DNA of 6,323 bases from assembly GCA_002256705.1 (NCBI GenBank), contig NQJI01000088.1, positions 1 through 6,323 of the forward strand. The letters run 5' to 3'. The notes beneath the pieces were generated by a model. The model saw only the letters and a list, made by a program, of their open reading frames with translations. It made no database searches and was not told the origin of the DNA. The translations under genes were made by a program, and so were the position numbers. The stretch comes from Methylococcaceae bacterium NSM2-1 (GTDB lineage: Bacteria > Pseudomonadota > Gammaproteobacteria > Methylococcales > Methylomonadaceae). The first letter of the stretch is position 1; each line of letters begins with the position of its first letter. Shown in pieces: positions 6,211 through 6,323 of this stretch.

Positions 6211-6240
6211 ATTCTATGACGGATGATCAGCGGGCGGCAA
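6211..6240 (-). promoter_or_regulatory. Candidate sigma70 promoter for the Fae-like gene
   Basis: On the minus strand TTGCCG (complement of 6235-6240) and TAGAAT (complement of 6211-6216) are 18 bp apart; the -10 matches TATAAT at five of six positions. The predicted start near 6204 gives a leader of about 31 nt that contains the GGGG ribosome-binding candidate (complement of 6181-6184). No operator-like repeat is evident around it. Confidence 0.45.
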
Positions 6241-6308
6241 TACTTATGTGTTTTTGCCAAAATACTGTAATGACAAAAAGGCATAGGTATCTACACAACT
6301 CGTCATCT

Positions 6309-6323
6309 CGGCAGGGATTGCCG
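6309..6323. repeat. Palindromic repeat cut by the right window edge
   Basis: CGGCA-GGGAT-TGCCG forms a 5-bp stem that reaches exactly the last base. The preceding bases (CATCT at 6304-6308) could extend the stem if the following sequence were AGATG-like. It differs from the REP pair at 5560-5619. It may be one unit of a second dispersed repeat family or an upstream gene's terminator; this cannot be decided from the window. Confidence 0.4.

Noticed and set aside
6174..6284. N-terminal extension of the Fae-like protein by 37 residues to an upstream ATG
   Set aside because: The extra residues have no Fae counterpart and would cross the predicted promoter. The ATG at 6173 has a ribosome-binding candidate and matches the family start.

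Overview
The window looks like a chromosomal segment from a methylotroph, most likely a gammaproteobacterial methanotroph. That is an inference from gene content and moderate GC; no taxonomic marker is present. It carries genes of the tetrahydromethanopterin (H4MPT)/methylofuran-linked formaldehyde oxidation pathway: the C-terminal half of a canonical formaldehyde-activating enzyme (fae), a HisA-like TIM-barrel gene of the type found beside such genes, an ATP-grasp ligase resembling tyramine/tyrosine-glutamate ligase MfnD, and an ASKHA/hydantoinase-like protein resembling MfnF. A second, divergent Fae paralog lies at the far right.

Layout. fae (1-255, +) and the HisA-like gene (332-1009, -) converge on a strong hairpin terminator at about 301-329. 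The HisA-like gene and mfnD (1052-2128, +) diverge from a gap of only 42 bp. In that gap the -10 elements of the two predicted promoters overlap, and the mfnD transcript would start at or next to its own ATG. mfnD overlaps mfnF (2115-3164, +) by 14 bp, which implies a coupled operon. Next come a 137-bp gap with a candidate promoter and a membrane-anchored lytic transglycosylase (3302-4558, +), whose cytoplasmic N-terminus is built from five 13-residue repeats encoded by a 39-bp tandem repeat. It converges on a polytopic membrane protein of the alkaline ceramidase/CREST type (4635-5399, -) with a complete Ser/His/Asp/His/His catalytic set. Upstream of that gene lie a pair of inverted REP-like repeats (5560-5619) and the Fae-like gene (5622-6173, -) with its own plausible sigma70-type promoter. 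The last 15 bases begin what looks like another palindromic repeat, cut by the window edge.

How the genes fit together. Fae condenses formaldehyde with H4MPT; methylofuran carries the formyl group in the later formyltransferase/hydrolase step. mfnD and mfnF would build that cofactor, and the HisA-like barrel is a candidate for the same biosynthesis. The Fae paralog keeps the fold but has Met where canonical Fae has its proposed catalytic His, so it may not be an ordinary formaldehyde-activating enzyme. The transglycosylase and ceramidase-like genes have no evident metabolic link to C1 chemistry. No gene-free stretch exceeds 300 bases; the longest is 5400-5621. No tRNA, rRNA, CRISPR array or intact insertion sequence was seen.
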